Origin: Bacteroidetes bacterium GWF2_33_16
Lineage (GTDB): Bacteria; Bacteroidota; Bacteroidia; Bacteroidales; UBA12077
Direction: 5' to 3'
Assembly (NCBI GenBank): GCA_001768565.1
Contig: MEOE01000001.1
Location: 248,001 to 312,000 of the forward strand
Length of the DNA stretch: 64,000 bases
Positions 48,284 to 59,069 of this stretch are shown piece after piece (position 1 is the stretch's first letter; every line of letters begins with the position of its first letter). Made by a program: the position numbers and the translations under genes. The notes below the pieces were generated by a model. It did no database searches, was not told the DNA's origin, and was given only the letters and a program-made list of their open reading frames with translations.

Positions 48284-48400
48284 TTATCCCTGTCGCTGTT
48301 TAAACTTAGGATTTTTTTTGTTAATTACATATAGTCGGCCTTTTCGTCTTACAATCTTACAGTCGGCGCTACGTTTCTTTACGGATGCTCTAACTTTCAT
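48284..48400 (-). CDS. rpmJ: 50S ribosomal protein L36, zinc-free type
   Basis: A 38-residue protein beginning [20 protein letters not shown] and ending FKQRQG. The classical C-x2-C-x12-C-x-x-H zinc site is broken: only the Cys at 14 remains, which marks the zinc-free form usual in this phylum. It lies between infA and rpsM, as in the alpha operon of many bacteria, and is too short for default gene calling. Confidence 0.97.
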   Translation of the reverse strand: MKVRASVKKRSADCKIVRRKGRLYVINKKNPKFKQRQG

Positions 48401-48412
48401 TTTTTTATCGTT

Positions 48413-48631
48413 TTATTTATACCTGTAACTAATTCTTCCCTTTGTTAAGTCGTAAGGTGACATTTCTACCTTTACTTTATCTCCTGGTAAAATTTTTATA
48501 TAATGCATTCTCATTTTACCAGATATATGTGCAGTTATCACATGGCCATTCTCGAGTTCGACCCGAAACATTGCATTTGACAATGCTTCAATAATAGTTC
48601 CATCTTGTTCAATTGATGCTTGCTTTGCCAT
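48413..48631 (-). CDS. infA: Translation initiation factor IF-1
   Basis: A 72-residue single OB-fold protein that binds the A site during initiation. It has [45 protein letters not shown] and a C-terminal [13 protein letters not shown]. It is between map and rpmJ, a common position. Confidence 0.98.
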   Translation of the reverse strand: MAKQASIEQDGTIIEALSNAMFRVELENGHVITAHISGKMRMHYIKILPGDKVKVEMSPYDLTKGRISYRYK

Positions 48632-48640
48632 AAAATGTGT

Positions 48641-49417
48641 CTAACCGTTTAAAACTTCTTCTATATATTTAAATGTCGATAATATCTCTGCCTTATCTTT
48701 TCTTATTACAACTGCTAATTCATAATGTGCTGATGGTTTCCCATCTAATGTTCTTATCGTCCATCCATCTGAATCTTGCTTGATAAACTTACTTCCTAAA
48801 TTTATCATGGGTTCAATACACAGCACTAAGCCCTCGGCTAACTTAACTCCTCTGCCTCTTTTTCCATAATTCGGCACTTCAGGAGCTTCGTGCATATCTT
48901 TTCCCAATCCATGACCAACCATTTCGCGAACTACAGAATAACCGGCTTGCTCAGCGTGAAATTGAACTGCATAACCAATATCTCCTGTACGCTTTCCTTC
49001 AATGGCATTTTCTATTCCTTTAAAGAGTGATTCTTTTGTTGTTTCTAAAAGATTTACTATTTCAGGTTTTACATTACCTACCATAAAAGTATAAGCTGTA
49101 TCTCCATAAAAACCTTCCATATATGTACCACAGTCTACTGAAATAATATCGCCTTCTTTTAAAATTCTTTCCGAAGGAATACCATGAACTACTTCATCAT
49201 TAACCGAAGTACATAATGTATTAGGATAACCTCCATACCCTAGAAATCCTGGTACTGCACCATGATCGCGAATAAATTCCTCCGCAATCTTATCAAGTTG
49301 CAGGGTTGTTACGCCTGGTTTAATCAATTTTGCTACCTCAGCAAGAGTCATTGAAACAAGCAAATTGTTCCGTCTGATTATTTCAATCTCTTCTTCTGTT
49401 TTATAAATTAGCATCAA
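48641..49417 (-). CDS. map: Methionine aminopeptidase, type I
   Basis: A 258-residue enzyme that removes the N-terminal methionine of new proteins. The five metal ligands are found in ISVDCGTYMEGFYGDTAYTF (two Asp), MVGHGLGKDMHEAPEVPNYG (His), LCIEPMINLG (Glu) and near the end HYELAVVI (Glu). It begins MMLIYKTEEEIE; either of the first two Met codons may be the start. It sits between secY and infA, as in many spc operons. Confidence 0.97.
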   Translation of the reverse strand: MMLIYKTEEEIEIIRRNNLLVSMTLAEVAKLIKPGVTTLQLDKIAEEFIRDHGAVPGFLGYGGYPNTLCTSVNDEVVHGIPSERILKEGDIISVDCGTYMEGFYGDTAYTFMVGNVKPEIVNLLETTKESLFKGIENAIEGKRTGDIGYAVQFHAEQAGYSVVREMVGHGLGKDMHEAPEVPNYGKRGRGVKLAEGLVLCIEPMINLGSKFIKQDSDGWTIRTLDGKPSAHYELAVVIRKDKAEILSTFKYIEEVLNG

Positions 49418-49433
49418 AGAACGTTCTTTTCAA

Positions 49434-50774
49434 TTACATCCCGGACGCACTGCCGGTTCTTCCTTTTATTCGACCCGACTTCATTAATCCATCGTAATGT
49501 CTCATTAAAAGGTGACTTTCAATTTGTTGTAATGTATCTAAAACTACACCAACTAGAATTAATAATGATGTACCACCGTAAAATTGGGCCCATTGACTAT
49601 CCATTCCTGCAATTTGTGCAAAAGCAGGTAAAATAGCTATGGCTGCCAAAAATATTGATCCTGGTAATGTTATTCTAGACATAATTGTATCTAGGAATTC
49701 AACTGTTTTTCGACCTGGTTTAACTCCTGGAATAAATCCGCCATTCTTCTTCATATCCTCAGCCATTTGCGATGGATTAATAGTAATCGCTGTATAAAAA
49801 TATGTGAAAAGAATAATCATTAAAGCAAATGTAAAATTATACCAGAAACCAGTAATATTTGAAAATGCAGCAGCAAATCCAGTCAAAGTCTCAGAATTAG
49901 CAAAACCTGCAAGTGTTAATGGTATAAACATTAATGCTTGAGCAAAGATTATAGGCATAACACCAGCCGAATTAACTTTTACTGGGATATATTGACGAAC
50001 ACCACCATATTGTTTATTTCCTACAATACGTTTTGCATATTGCACAGGTATCTTTCGTGTTCCTTGAACCAAGAGAATGGTAAATATAAACACAAAGAAC
50101 AGTACCACCATTTCGAGCAAGAATGCAACCAAACCTCCACCCTGAGTTTCTAATCGGTTTGCAAATTCAAATAATAATGATTGAGGTAATCTTGCAATAA
50201 TACCAATCATAATTATAAGCGAAATGCCGTTACCAATACCTTTATCAGTAATTTTCTCGCCTAACCACATAATAAACATGGTTCCTGCTGTTAATATAAC
50301 TACAGATGAAAACCAGAAAAAAGATCCCTGAAATATAAATGCAGAAGAAGGTAATTGTACTTGTAGGTTTTTAAGATATGCAGGTGCCTGCATTAATAAA
50401 ATTGCAACAGTCAAATATCTTGTTAATTGATTGATTTTGCGTCTTCCGCTTTCACCTTCGCGTTGCATCCTTTGGAAATAAGGTATTGCTATTCCTAATA
50501 ATTGAATAACAATTGATGCAGAAATATAAGGCATAATACCTAACGCAAAAATTGATGCATTAGCAAATGCTCCTCCTGAAAACATATTCAAAAGACCTAA
50601 TACGCCATCGGATGTTTGATTTTTAAGTGCAGCTAGCTGACTTGGATCAATTCCGGGTAACACAATAAAACTACCCAAGCGATAGATTAAAAGTATAAAT
50701 AGCGTATATAAAATTCGATACCGAAGATCTTCGATTTTAGCTATATTCTTAATGGTCTGTATTAGAGCTCTCAT
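49434..50774 (-). CDS. secY: Protein translocase subunit SecY
   Basis: A 446-residue channel protein with ten membrane helices. The signature GGAFANASIFALGIMPYISASI (core IFALGIMPYISASI) and the cytoplasmic loop QYAKRIVGNKQYGGVRQYIPVKVN (core KRIVGNKQYGG), which binds SecA and ribosomes, are both present, as is ADDMKKNGGFIPGVKPGR in the form AEDMKKNGGFIPG. It lies between rplO and map. Confidence 0.98.
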   Translation of the reverse strand: MRALIQTIKNIAKIEDLRYRILYTLFILLIYRLGSFIVLPGIDPSQLAALKNQTSDGVLGLLNMFSGGAFANASIFALGIMPYISASIVIQLLGIAIPYFQRMQREGESGRRKINQLTRYLTVAILLMQAPAYLKNLQVQLPSSAFIFQGSFFWFSSVVILTAGTMFIMWLGEKITDKGIGNGISLIIMIGIIARLPQSLLFEFANRLETQGGGLVAFLLEMVVLFFVFIFTILLVQGTRKIPVQYAKRIVGNKQYGGVRQYIPVKVNSAGVMPIIFAQALMFIPLTLAGFANSETLTGFAAAFSNITGFWYNFTFALMIILFTYFYTAITINPSQMAEDMKKNGGFIPGVKPGRKTVEFLDTIMSRITLPGSIFLAAIAILPAFAQIAGMDSQWAQFYGGTSLLILVGVVLDTLQQIESHLLMRHYDGLMKSGRIKGRTGSASGM

Positions 50775-50778
50775 TCAA

Positions 50779-51225
50779 TTATAATTTTACAACGGTTCCT
50801 TCAACTGATTCAATTGCAGCAATGGCTGATTTTGAAAAAGCATGAGCTTTTACCTCAAGCTTTTTAGTTAACTTACCATCACCAAGAATTTTAACTAAGC
50901 TATTCTTTTTAATAAGACCAGCTTCAATTAAGGTATCAATATCAATTGTGGTTAACCCCTTTTTTTCTGCTAATTTTTCTAATGTTTCGATATTAACTGC
51001 CTTAAATTCTTTACGAGTAAAATTAGTAAATCCAAATTTTGGAACACGTCTTTGTAAAGGCATTTGTCCTCCTTCAAAACCTATTTTCTTAGAATAACCA
51101 GATCTTGACTTTGCACCTTTGTGACCTCTAGTTGAGGTGCCACCTTTACCAGATCCTTGTCCTCGACCTACTCTTTTACTATTCTTAACCGATTTTTCAG
51201 CTGGTTTTAAATTACTTAAATCCAT
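50779..51225 (-). CDS. rplO: 50S ribosomal protein L15
   Basis: A 148-residue protein. The basic N-terminus has KRVGRGQGSGKGGTSTRGHK, then FEGGQMPLQRRVPKFGFTN and a C-terminal globular part (VKILGDGKLTKKLEVKAHAF). It is normal in length. It is between rpmD and secY. Confidence 0.97.
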   Translation of the reverse strand: MDLSNLKPAEKSVKNSKRVGRGQGSGKGGTSTRGHKGAKSRSGYSKKIGFEGGQMPLQRRVPKFGFTNFTRKEFKAVNIETLEKLAEKKGLTTIDIDTLIEAGLIKKNSLVKILGDGKLTKKLEVKAHAFSKSAIAAIESVEGTVVKL

Positions 51226-51251
51226 ATTTATTTTAATTCTTTAAATCGTTA

Positions 51252-51428
51252 CTATTTCTCAACCTTTACTAAATGATTCACTTTTGTAATCATTCCTAGA
51301 ATTTGTGGTGTAGCTTCAAGTTCAACGGGATTATGCATTTTCTTAATACCAAGAGCTTCTAATGTTCTTTTTTGGCGCTTGGTACTTCCAATCTCGCTTC
51401 TAACTTGTATAACTTTTATCGTCGCCAT
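51252..51428 (-). CDS. rpmD: 50S ribosomal protein L30
   Basis: A 58-residue protein that begins MATIKVIQVRSEIGSTKRQK and ends MITKVNHLVKVEK, a clear L30 pattern with the central LEALGIKKMHNPVEL. It lies between rpsE and rplO, filling what would otherwise be a 220-base gap, and is easily missed because of its length. Confidence 0.96.
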   Translation of the reverse strand: MATIKVIQVRSEIGSTKRQKRTLEALGIKKMHNPVELEATPQILGMITKVNHLVKVEK

Positions 51429-51448
51429 AAAATTTCAATTTAATGTCA

Positions 51449-51964
51449 TTATCCGTTAAACACTTTATCCATAGATACTCCTCTTTGGTCAGCAATAGAT
51501 CTTGCATCTCTCAGTTGAAGTAATGCTTCAATTGTTGCTTTTACCAAGTTGTGAGGATTACTTGATCCTTTTGATTTAGCTAATACGTCAGTAACACCAA
51601 CACTTTCAAGTACTGCACGCATAGCACCACCAGCTTTTACTCCTGTACCATGAGATGCAGGTTTTAAAAACACTTCAGCACCACCAAATCTTGAAATTTG
51701 TTCATGAGGTATTGTTCCTTTATAAATTGGAACTTTCACAAGGTTTTTCTTTGCAGCTTCAACACCTTTTGCTATAGCAGTTGTAACTTCTTTTGCCTTT
51801 CCAAGACCATATCCAACAATACCGTCTTCGTTACCAACTACAACTATAGCAGTAAATCCAAAATTACGACCCCCTTTAGTTACCTTTGTTACTCTTTGAA
51901 TACTAACAAGTCGATCCTTTAATTCTAAATCGCTGGTTTTTACTTTTCTTATACTTGTTGACAT
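51449..51964 (-). CDS. rpsE: 30S ribosomal protein S5
   Basis: A 171-residue protein. The double-stranded-RNA-binding-like N-domain (about 12-75) has [20 protein letters not shown] and the C-domain has the [20 protein letters not shown] and [15 protein letters not shown] motifs. S5 helps mRNA unwinding and decoding accuracy. Confidence 0.98.
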   Translation of the reverse strand: MSTSIRKVKTSDLELKDRLVSIQRVTKVTKGGRNFGFTAIVVVGNEDGIVGYGLGKAKEVTTAIAKGVEAAKKNLVKVPIYKGTIPHEQISRFGGAEVFLKPASHGTGVKAGGAMRAVLESVGVTDVLAKSKGSSNPHNLVKATIEALLQLRDARSIADQRGVSMDKVFNG

Positions 51965-51976
51965 AATTTCTTTTTC

Positions 51977-52336
51977 TTAAAATTTAAGTCCACCTTCTCT
52001 GGCAGCTTCTGCTAATGATTTAACTCTACCATGGTATAAAGAGCCGTTTCTGTCGAAAACAACATCAGTAATACCTTGCTCTATAGCTTTTTTAGATGCT
52101 AATTGACCTACAAGTTTTGCTTGTTCAATTTTTGGCAAACTACCCTTTTCAGCAACATCCTTATTTCTTGAGCAAACCGAAAGGAGGGTTTTTCCAGCTA
52201 AATCATCGATAAATTGAACATATATCTGTTTATTACTTCTAAAAACAGACATCCTTGGCTTTGTTGCAGTACCTTTTAACTGCTTTCTAATTCGCCTTTT
52301 TATTCTTATTCTTCTCTCTTGCTTAGTTAAAGCCAT
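51977..52336 (-). CDS. rplR: 50S ribosomal protein L18
   Basis: A 119-residue 5S rRNA-binding protein. It has [39 protein letters not shown] and the ending [20 protein letters not shown], followed by EGGLKF. It is 12 bases upstream of rpsE in gene order and follows rplF. Confidence 0.98.
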   Translation of the reverse strand: MALTKQERRIRIKRRIRKQLKGTATKPRMSVFRSNKQIYVQFIDDLAGKTLLSVCSRNKDVAEKGSLPKIEQAKLVGQLASKKAIEQGITDVVFDRNGSLYHGRVKSLAEAAREGGLKF

Positions 52337-52356
52337 GACTATATTTTTTAAATATG

Positions 52357-52911
52357 TTATACACTAGCAGATTTACCAGCTTTTCTACGTAATACTTCGC
52401 CGACAAATTTAATACCTTTACCTTTATAAGGCTCTGGTGGTCTTAGAGAACGAATTTTAGCTGCAACTTCACCAATAAGATGTTTATCAATACTAGTTAG
52501 GGTAATGATTGGGTTGCTTCTTCTTTCTTGTTTAGCTTCTACTTTCACTTCGTTTGGAATAAGGAAATGAATATCGTGTGAAAAGCCTAAACTTAATTCT
52601 AAAACTTGTCCTTTTGCTTCAGCTCTGTAACCAACACCAACTAATTCTTGCTGAATTGTAAAACCTTCAGAAACACCAACAACCATATTGTTGATTAATG
52701 ATCTGTAAAGTCCATGCATTGATTTATGGTTAATTTCTTCACTTGGTCTGGTTACAATAACTTGATTATCTTTAACTTCAACCTTAATATCTTGATGAAC
52801 TAATTGCGATATTTCACCTTTTGGTCCTTTAACTTTAACCTCATTCTTATCGCTAATAGTCACACTCACGCCTATTGGCAAATCTATTGGTAATATTCCT
52901 ATTCGTGACAT
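52357..52911 (-). CDS. rplF: 50S ribosomal protein L6
   Basis: A 184-residue protein of two repeated alpha/beta domains near the factor-binding site. The first includes [14 protein letters not shown], the second has [20 protein letters not shown] and ends [19 protein letters not shown], the signature L6 tail. Confidence 0.98.
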   Translation of the reverse strand: MSRIGILPIDLPIGVSVTISDKNEVKVKGPKGEISQLVHQDIKVEVKDNQVIVTRPSEEINHKSMHGLYRSLINNMVVGVSEGFTIQQELVGVGYRAEAKGQVLELSLGFSHDIHFLIPNEVKVEAKQERRSNPIITLTSIDKHLIGEVAAKIRSLRPPEPYKGKGIKFVGEVLRRKAGKSASV

Positions 52912-52927
52912 TTAGTTATCCTCCTTA

Positions 52928-53326
52928 TTAATGTACATAACAAATAACTTCGCCACCCACGCTTAATGTACGAGCTTCTTTATCAGTAATAACACCCTTC
53001 GATGTTGATAATATAGCTATACCTAATCCGTTGAGTACTCTTGGTATTTCGTCTGTACCAACATATTTACGTAAACCAGGCTTACTTACTCGTCTTATTG
53101 AGCGAATAGCTGGCACTTTGGTTTCAGGGTGATATTTTAATGCAATTTTAATAATCCCCTGTTTATCGTCGTCTTCAAATTTATATGAAAGTATATATCC
53201 TTTGTCAAAAAGTATTTTTGTAATATCCTTTTTTAGACTTGAAGCCGGAATTTCAACTACTCTATGTTTTGCCATTACAGCATTTCTTAAACGAGTAAGA
53301 TAATCTGCTATCGGATCTGTAATCAT
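52928..53326 (-). CDS. rpsH: 30S ribosomal protein S8
   Basis: A 132-residue protein that binds helix 21 of 16S rRNA and, in many bacteria, represses its own operon. It has [20 protein letters not shown] at the start and [20 protein letters not shown] followed by an [16 protein letters not shown] ending in which the S-T-S loop contacts RNA. Confidence 0.98.
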   Translation of the reverse strand: MITDPIADYLTRLRNAVMAKHRVVEIPASSLKKDITKILFDKGYILSYKFEDDDKQGIIKIALKYHPETKVPAIRSIRRVSKPGLRKYVGTDEIPRVLNGLGIAILSTSKGVITDKEARTLSVGGEVICYVH

Positions 53327-53351
53327 AATCTCTTCAATTTATTATTTCAAT

Positions 53352-53621
53352 CTACCAACTTGCTTTCCTTACACCAGGTATTAAACCTTTTGAAGCCATT
53401 TCTCTGAACGTAATTCTACTTATTCCGAATTGTCGGATATATCCTTTAGGTCTACCTGTAAGCATACATCTATTATGCAACCTGATTGGATTAGAGTTTT
53501 TAGGTAATCTGCTTAACCCAACATAATCGCCTTCAGCTTTAAGTTGTGCTCTTTTAGCAGCAAACTTTTCTACTAATCTTTGGCGTTTTCTCTCGCGGGC
53601 TTTCATTGATTCTTTAGCCAT
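53352..53621 (-). CDS. rpsN: 30S ribosomal protein S14, zinc-free type
   Basis: An 89-residue protein of the longer, zinc-free S14 form: the core [20 protein letters not shown] keeps one Cys only, where short S14 has a C-x2-C-x12-C-x2-C site. The C-terminus is [17 protein letters not shown]. It lies between rplE and rpsH. Confidence 0.98.
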   Translation of the reverse strand: MAKESMKARERKRQRLVEKFAAKRAQLKAEGDYVGLSRLPKNSNPIRLHNRCMLTGRPKGYIRQFGISRITFREMASKGLIPGVRKASW

Positions 53622-53626
53622 ATTAT

Positions 53627-54184
53627 CTATTTCTTTTTAATATTTTTAAATGGAATACCAAATTCGCGTAACAAAGCTAATCCTTCTTCATCGGTCTTAG
53701 CTGTAGTAACAAATGTTATTTCCATACCCAAGATCCTGTTAATTTTATCAAGGTCAATTTCTGGGAAAATAATTTGTTCCTGAATACCAAGAGTATAATT
53801 TCCTCTTCCGTCGAATTTTGCATTTACTCCGTTAAAATCACGAATTCTAGGTAGCGAAATGGAAATCAATCGTTCCATAAATTCGTACATTCTATCCTTA
53901 CGTAGAGTAACTTTAATACCAATAGGCATTCCTTTACGTAATTTAAAATTCGAAATATCTTTCTTCGAAAATGTTTTAATAGCTTTTTGTCCAGCTATAA
54001 TGGTTAACTCATCTTGAGCAGCTTCGATAAGCTTCTTATCTGCAACTGCCTGACCAACACCCTGATTAATAATAATTTTTTCTAATCGAGGCACTTGCAT
54101 TACTGAAGAGTAACTGAATTCCTCTTTAAGGGCAGGAACAATTTCTTTCCTATATTTGGTCTTTAAAGTTGGCGTGTATTCCAT
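53627..54184 (-). CDS. rplE: 50S ribosomal protein L5
   Basis: A 185-residue protein that binds 5S rRNA and contacts P-site tRNA. It has [40 protein letters not shown] and [21 protein letters not shown] with the later [20 protein letters not shown]. Its start codon shares one base with the rplX stop (TAATG), so translation is coupled. Confidence 0.98.
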   Translation of the reverse strand: MEYTPTLKTKYRKEIVPALKEEFSYSSVMQVPRLEKIIINQGVGQAVADKKLIEAAQDELTIIAGQKAIKTFSKKDISNFKLRKGMPIGIKVTLRKDRMYEFMERLISISLPRIRDFNGVNAKFDGRGNYTLGIQEQIIFPEIDLDKINRILGMEITFVTTAKTDEEGLALLREFGIPFKNIKKK

Positions 54185-54507
54185 TACTTAATCTCCTCCC
54201 CTGATTTTTTTGAAAAGCGCACTAGTTTGCTTTTATCATTTAACCGACGTCCAATTCTAGTAGGTTTACCTGTTGAAGGGTCAACTACCATCAAATTTGA
54301 GATGTGAATTGGTGCTTCTTGTTTAACAATTCCACCTTGTGGACTTTTAGCATTCGGTTTAGTATGTTTTGAAACCATATTTACGCCTTCAACAATGGCT
54401 TTTTCTTTTTCGTAAATCACTTCGAGTACCTTGCCTTGTTGACCTTTCGACTCTCCTGCATTTACGTAAACAGTATCGCCTTTCTTAATGTGTAATTTCC
54501 TTCGCAT
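54184..54507 (-). CDS. rplX: 50S ribosomal protein L24
   Basis: A 107-residue early assembly protein with a KOW motif at the start ([20 protein letters not shown]), then [20 protein letters not shown] and [20 protein letters not shown]. The stop overlaps the rplE start by one base. Confidence 0.98.
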   Translation of the reverse strand: MRRKLHIKKGDTVYVNAGESKGQQGKVLEVIYEKEKAIVEGVNMVSKHTKPNAKSPQGGIVKQEAPIHISNLMVVDPSTGKPTRIGRRLNDKSKLVRFSKKSGEEIK

Positions 54508-54525
54508 GCAGCTATAATTTTTTTA

Positions 54526-54891
54526 TTATAAAACTTCTGGAGCTAATGAAATAATCTTCATGTATTTATCTCTCAATTCTCTTGGAATTGGACCAAAAAT
54601 ACGTGTACCTCTGATTTCACCAGCATTATTTAACAAAACAACGGCATTGTTATCGAAACGTATATAAGAACCATCAGGACGTCGAACTTCTTTTTTAGTT
54701 CGAACAACAACAGCTTTCGATACTGTTCCTTTTTTCACTTCTCCAGATGGTAAAGCGCTTTTAACAGCAACAACTATTGTATCACCAATGGATGCATATC
54801 TTTTGCCTGTACCACCAAGTACTCTAATACACAATACTTCTTTGGCTCCGCTATTATCAGCTACTGTTAGTCTACTTTCTTGTTGTATCAT
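54526..54891 (-). CDS. rplN: 50S ribosomal protein L14
   Basis: A 121-residue protein at the subunit interface. It has [20 protein letters not shown], the following [20 protein letters not shown] and the ending [20 protein letters not shown], all standard for L14. Confidence 0.98.
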   Translation of the reverse strand: MIQQESRLTVADNSGAKEVLCIRVLGGTGKRYASIGDTIVVAVKSALPSGEVKKGTVSKAVVVRTKKEVRRPDGSYIRFDNNAVVLLNNAGEIRGTRIFGPIPRELRDKYMKIISLAPEVL

Positions 54892-54893
54892 GG

Positions 54894-55154
54894 CTATTTT
54901 ACTCTTTCAATAATTTCAACTAATCTCCAACATTTATTTTTGCTCAAGGGTCTAGTTTCCATAACTTTTACAGTATCCCCTATATTGCAAGTATTTTCTT
55001 CATCATGAGCAGTAAATTTCGTACTGCGTTTAATGAATTTCCCGTACTTTGGGTGTTTTACTTTTCGTTCTACAGCAATTATAATGGTTTTATCCATTTT
55101 GTTGCTAACAACAATCCCTATACGTTCTTTTCTCAAATTTCTTGCTGTTTCCAT
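54894..55154 (-). CDS. rpsQ: 30S ribosomal protein S17
   Basis: An 86-residue OB-fold protein. It has [20 protein letters not shown], followed by [20 protein letters not shown] and [20 protein letters not shown]. It lies two bases upstream of rplN. Confidence 0.98.
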   Translation of the reverse strand: METARNLRKERIGIVVSNKMDKTIIIAVERKVKHPKYGKFIKRSTKFTAHDEENTCNIGDTVKVMETRPLSKNKCWRLVEIIERVK

Positions 55155-55163
55155 TTTTCAAAA

Positions 55164-55370
55164 TTAACTGTTTGAACTCTCGTTTAATTCTCTTTTTCGC
55201 AACTCAGTTTTTAACCTTGCAATATCTTTGCGGGTTTTCTTAATTTTCAAAGGATTGTCTAAAGGAGACACAGCATGATTAAGCTTTAGACGAGTCAGAT
55301 GAGAACTTTCTGTATCGATTCTTTCTTCTAACTCCTTTGTTGTTAACTCTTTAATTTCAGAACTTTTCAT
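55164..55370 (-). CDS. rpmC: 50S ribosomal protein L29
   Basis: A 68-residue helical hairpin protein near the exit tunnel, with MKSSEIKELTTKELEERI and the IKKTRKDIARLKTELRKREL helix. The size and its place between rplP and rpsQ support the call. Confidence 0.96.
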   Translation of the reverse strand: MKSSEIKELTTKELEERIDTESSHLTRLKLNHAVSPLDNPLKIKKTRKDIARLKTELRKRELNESSNS

Positions 55371-55376
55371 TTCGCA

Positions 55377-55805
55377 CTAATTTGTTTTTTCCACATAATC
55401 ACGTCTAACTACGAATTTGGTAATAATAGGTAGCTTTTGAGCAGCTAATCGTAAAGCTTCTTGAGCAACATCGAATGGAACTCCTTCAGCTTCGATTAAT
55501 ATTCTACCTGGCTTTACCGGAGCAACAAATCCTTCTGGAGCTCCTCTACCTTTACCCATACGTACTTCGGCGGGTTTCTTAGTGATGGGTTTATCTGGAA
55601 ATATTCGAATCCAAATTTGTCCTTCACGTTTCATATATCTTGTCACAGCTTGACGAGCTGCTTCAATTTGACGTCCAGTAATCCAGCACTCTTCAAGAGC
55701 TTTGATCCCGAAAGAACCAAAAGCTAATTGATTTCCTCTTTGGGCATTTCCTTTCATCTTGCCCTTCTGGACTCTTCTGTATTTTGTTTTCTTTGGCTGT
55801 AACAT
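55377..55805 (-). CDS. rplP: 50S ribosomal protein L16
   Basis: A 142-residue protein that helps form the A-site tRNA-binding surface. It has [40 protein letters not shown] and [20 protein letters not shown], the [10 protein letters not shown] being diagnostic. Confidence 0.98.
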   Translation of the reverse strand: MLQPKKTKYRRVQKGKMKGNAQRGNQLAFGSFGIKALEECWITGRQIEAARQAVTRYMKREGQIWIRIFPDKPITKKPAEVRMGKGRGAPEGFVAPVKPGRILIEAEGVPFDVAQEALRLAAQKLPIITKFVVRRDYVEKTN

Positions 55806-55817
55806 TTCAATTACTCG

Positions 55818-56561
55818 TTAAAATTTCTTATTATCTCTTTTCTTTCTACCGAAGTTTCCTTTAGCAGGTTTTTGTCCACCGCCGCCACCTTTAGGTGCTG
55901 CAAGAGCTGCTGTTAAATTTGGCGCTAAATCTGGTTTTCCATAGATCTCTCCTCTACAAATCCATACTTTAACACCCATTAAACCAACCTTTGTTAAGGC
56001 TTCACTTAATGCATAGTCAATATCTGCACGGAAAGTATGTAATGGAGTACGTCCTTCTTTATAAACTTCTGTTCTTGCCATTTCAGCTCCACCTAAACGT
56101 CCAGATATCTGAATTTTAATACCTTCAGCACCCATTCTCATAGTTGAAGCAATAGCCATCTTTATTGCACGACGATAAGAAATCTTACCTTCGATCTGAC
56201 GAGCAACGCCATTTCCAACGATAGTAGCATCTAACTCAGGTCTTTTTACTTCAAAAATATTGATCTGAACTTCTTTCTTTGTAATTTTCTTCAATTCTTC
56301 TTTAAGCTTATCAACTTCTTGACCACCTTTTCCGATGATAATTCCCGGACGAGCAGTGTTAACAGTTACTGTAATAAGCTTTAAAGTTCTTTCGATAATA
56401 ATTTTCGAAATACTTGCTTTAGCTAATCGAGCCTCAAGATACTTTCTGATCTTTGTATCCTCAACCAGTTTATCGGCATATTTTCTTCCACCGTACCAAT
56501 TTGAATCCCAACCTTTAATGATTCCTAATCGATTTGAAATTGGATTAACTTTTTGTCCCAT
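55818..56561 (-). CDS. rpsC: 30S ribosomal protein S3
   Basis: A 247-residue protein at the mRNA entry tunnel. The KH domain lies at about 40-110 with the [12 protein letters not shown] loop, and the C-domain has [20 protein letters not shown] and [12 protein letters not shown]. The tail after 220 is rich in Gly and Lys, [20 protein letters not shown], longer than in E. coli. Confidence 0.98.
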   Translation of the reverse strand: MGQKVNPISNRLGIIKGWDSNWYGGRKYADKLVEDTKIRKYLEARLAKASISKIIIERTLKLITVTVNTARPGIIIGKGGQEVDKLKEELKKITKKEVQINIFEVKRPELDATIVGNGVARQIEGKISYRRAIKMAIASTMRMGAEGIKIQISGRLGGAEMARTEVYKEGRTPLHTFRADIDYALSEALTKVGLMGVKVWICRGEIYGKPDLAPNLTAALAAPKGGGGGQKPAKGNFGRKKRDNKKF

Positions 56562-56564
56562 CTA

Positions 56565-56981
56565 TTATTCTGTTTGAGTATCGTTGTTACTTAAATTATC
56601 AAGCACTATTGTAACGTGATTTGATCTTTTTCTGATTCTGTGAGCTCTCCCTTGAGGAGCTGGCTGAACTCTTTTTAAAGTTCTACCTTGATCAACAAAA
56701 ATCTCTTTCACAATTAACTTGCTATCTTCTATTCGAACGCCTTCATTTTTAATTTGCCAGTTTGAAATAGCTGACATAAGTAATTTTTCAACACGGCCAG
56801 AGGCTTCTTTCGAATTAAATTTCAACATATCCAGAGCTTTGTTTACGTCCATCCCTCTAACCATGTCAGCAACTAATCTCATCTTTCGTGGCGATGTAGG
56901 GCAATTTCGTAAAACAGCAAAATACTTTTCCTTTTTGCTTTCTTTGATTTGACTTGCTCTTATTCTTTTTCTAGCACCCAT
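56565..56981 (-). CDS. rplV: 50S ribosomal protein L22
   Basis: A 138-residue protein whose beta-hairpin reaches into the exit tunnel. It has [20 protein letters not shown], then the hairpin [20 protein letters not shown] followed by SNHVTIVL. It carries about 18 extra N-terminal residues ([16 protein letters not shown]), as is common in Bacteroidota. Confidence 0.98.
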   Translation of the reverse strand: MGARKRIRASQIKESKKEKYFAVLRNCPTSPRKMRLVADMVRGMDVNKALDMLKFNSKEASGRVEKLLMSAISNWQIKNEGVRIEDSKLIVKEIFVDQGRTLKRVQPAPQGRAHRIRKRSNHVTIVLDNLSNNDTQTE

Positions 56982-57021
56982 TATAGTCTATATTTTTTGT
57001 TTGTAAAACTATCGTTGGTTA

Positions 57022-57291
57022 TTAACCTTTTTTATTTCCGGCATGACCTCTGTAGGTTCTTGTTGGTGAAAACTCACCTAACTTATGACCAACCATATTT
57101 TCGGTAACATATACCGGGATAAATTTATTCCCATTATGAACGGCAATAGTATGCCCAACAAAATCTGGTGAGATCATTGATCTACGTGACCAAGTCTTTA
57201 CTACAGATTTCTTACTTGACTGGTTCAAATCTTGAACTCGTTTTTCAAGTTTAAAATCAATAAATGGGCCTTTTTTAAGTGATCGACTCAT
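57022..57291 (-). CDS. rpsS: 30S ribosomal protein S19
   Basis: An 89-residue protein of the small-subunit head. It has [38 protein letters not shown] and the ending [20 protein letters not shown]. It lies between rplB and rplV, as in the S10 operon. Confidence 0.98.
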   Translation of the reverse strand: MSRSLKKGPFIDFKLEKRVQDLNQSSKKSVVKTWSRRSMISPDFVGHTIAVHNGNKFIPVYVTENMVGHKLGEFSPTRTYRGHAGNKKG

Positions 57292-57302
57292 AGCAAACTA
57301 TT

Positions 57303-58127
57303 TTATTTCTTTCGTTTTTCTACAATATATTTATTAGAAGCTTTTTTAGGAGTTCTAGTTTTATATCCTTTAGCAGGAATACCTTTTCTAGATCTTGGAT
57401 GACCTCCAGAAGCTCTACCTTCACCACCACCCATTGGGTGATCAACAGGGTTCATAACAACACCACGCACTCTTGGACGTATTCCCAACCATCTATGTCT
57501 TCCAGCTTTTCCTGAAACCTCAAGACTATGATCTGAGTTTGAAACTGTACCAATAGTAGCACGACATGTTGTTAAAATCATTCGTGTTTCTCCTGATGGC
57601 ATTTTAATAATTGCATATTTACCATCACGCGAATTTAGTTGTGCATAAGTACCGGCACTGCGAGCTAATATCCCGCCTTTGCCTGGATGAAGTTCGATAT
57701 TATGTATAACTGTACCAAGTGGAATTTCAGATAAGAAAAGAGTATTTCCAATTTCTGGAGCTACACCTTTACCTGAGACAAGTATTTGTCCAACTTTTAA
57801 TCCATTAGGAGCAATTATATATCGTTTCTCACCATCTTTGTAAGTAACTAATGCAATACGAGCAGTTCTGTTTGGATCGTATTCGATACTTGTAACAGTT
57901 GCTTCCATTCCATCTTTATTTCGAAGAAAATCAATTAATCTGTATCTCTTCTTATGACCACCCCCAATATATCTCATGGTCATTTTTCCACTATTGTTTC
58001 TTCCTCCGGTTCTTTTTACAGGAACCAACAAAGATTTTTCAGGTACATCTGTTGTAATTGTATCAAAAGTACCAGTAATTTTATGTCTTTGTCCTGGGGT
58101 AACAGGGTTTAATTTACGTACTGCCAT
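57303..58127 (-). CDS. rplB: 50S ribosomal protein L2
   Basis: A 274-residue protein near the peptidyl transferase centre. The RNA-binding core has [20 protein letters not shown] and the C-terminal [20 protein letters not shown] followed by [20 protein letters not shown], which holds the conserved His of L2. Confidence 0.98.
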   Translation of the reverse strand: MAVRKLNPVTPGQRHKITGTFDTITTDVPEKSLLVPVKRTGGRNNSGKMTMRYIGGGHKKRYRLIDFLRNKDGMEATVTSIEYDPNRTARIALVTYKDGEKRYIIAPNGLKVGQILVSGKGVAPEIGNTLFLSEIPLGTVIHNIELHPGKGGILARSAGTYAQLNSRDGKYAIIKMPSGETRMILTTCRATIGTVSNSDHSLEVSGKAGRHRWLGIRPRVRGVVMNPVDHPMGGGEGRASGGHPRSRKGIPAKGYKTRTPKKASNKYIVEKRKK

Positions 58128-58132
58128 GTTAT

Positions 58133-58423
58133 TTAAATATTGCTATAAAAATCAATTTTTTCACCATCCGTTAAGGTAACCACCGCTTTCTTGTAAGAAT
58201 TTGCTCTTCCTTCGATAACACCTGATTTTGTAAATCGAGATTTTTTCTTTCCAAGGTAACGCATGGTATTCACAGCTTCAACCGAAACGCCATACATTTC
58301 TTCAATGGCATTTTTAATTTGAATCTTATTCGCCCTTTTATCCACAACAAAACCATATCTGTTAAGGCTATCGCCTTGCAGGGTCATTTTCTCAGTAACT
58401 ATTGGCTTCAATAAAATATCCAT
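58133..58423 (-). CDS. rplW: 50S ribosomal protein L23
   Basis: A 96-residue protein at the exit tunnel that docks trigger factor and SRP. It starts [15 protein letters not shown] and has [20 protein letters not shown] and the loop [20 protein letters not shown]. The frame stays open to a TTG at 58471 that overlaps rplD; the ATG at 58423, 17 bases past the rplD stop, is the natural start. Confidence 0.97.
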   Translation of the reverse strand: MDILLKPIVTEKMTLQGDSLNRYGFVVDKRANKIQIKNAIEEMYGVSVEAVNTMRYLGKKKSRFTKSGVIEGRANSYKKAVVTLTDGEKIDFYSNI

Positions 58424-58439
58424 CGTATAAAGTTTTTTC

Positions 58440-59069
58440 TTAGATTCTAAACAATTTATGTAATGGTTCAATCGAGTTTTCTACAAACAAAACAACTGAA
58501 GCATTCATTATGTCATAAGTAGCTAAATCTGAAACAGTTACTACTTTAACATCTTCTAAATTTCTGGATGACAAATATATATTTTTATTTTGTTCAGATA
58601 AAACTAAAAGCACTTTTTTATCTGCTGCATCCAAATTATTTCTTAGGTTAACAAATTCCTTTGTTTTAGGAAGTTCAAAGTTGAAGTTTTCCAACACTTT
58701 AATATTATTGTCAACTGCTTTATAAGCTAATGCTGACTGACGTGCTAGAAGTTTAACTTTCTTATTCAACTTAAAAGAGTAATCTCTTGGTCGTGGACCA
58801 AACACTCTGGCACCACCTTTAAATAAAGGAGATTTTATACTACCAGATCTGGCTGTTCCAGTTCCCTTTTGTCTTTTTAATTTTTTAGTACTACCGCTAA
58901 GTTCTGATTTCTCTTTGGCTTTGTGTGTACCTTGGCGTTTGTTAGCTAAATATTGCTTAACATCCAGATAAATAGCATGATCATTAGGTTCAATTTTAAA
59001 AATTGAATCATTTAAGGTCACTTTCTTACCGGTATCTTCGCCTGCTATGTTAATTATTGCTAATTCCAT
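58440..59069 (-). CDS. rplD: 50S ribosomal protein L4
   Basis: A 209-residue protein. It has [20 protein letters not shown] and [20 protein letters not shown] then [20 protein letters not shown], the tunnel loop region, and ends in a Rossmann-like part. Its start overlaps the rplC stop by one base. Confidence 0.98.
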   Translation of the reverse strand: MELAIINIAGEDTGKKVTLNDSIFKIEPNDHAIYLDVKQYLANKRQGTHKAKEKSELSGSTKKLKRQKGTGTARSGSIKSPLFKGGARVFGPRPRDYSFKLNKKVKLLARQSALAYKAVDNNIKVLENFNFELPKTKEFVNLRNNLDAADKKVLLVLSEQNKNIYLSSRNLEDVKVVTVSDLATYDIMNASVVLFVENSIEPLHKLFRI

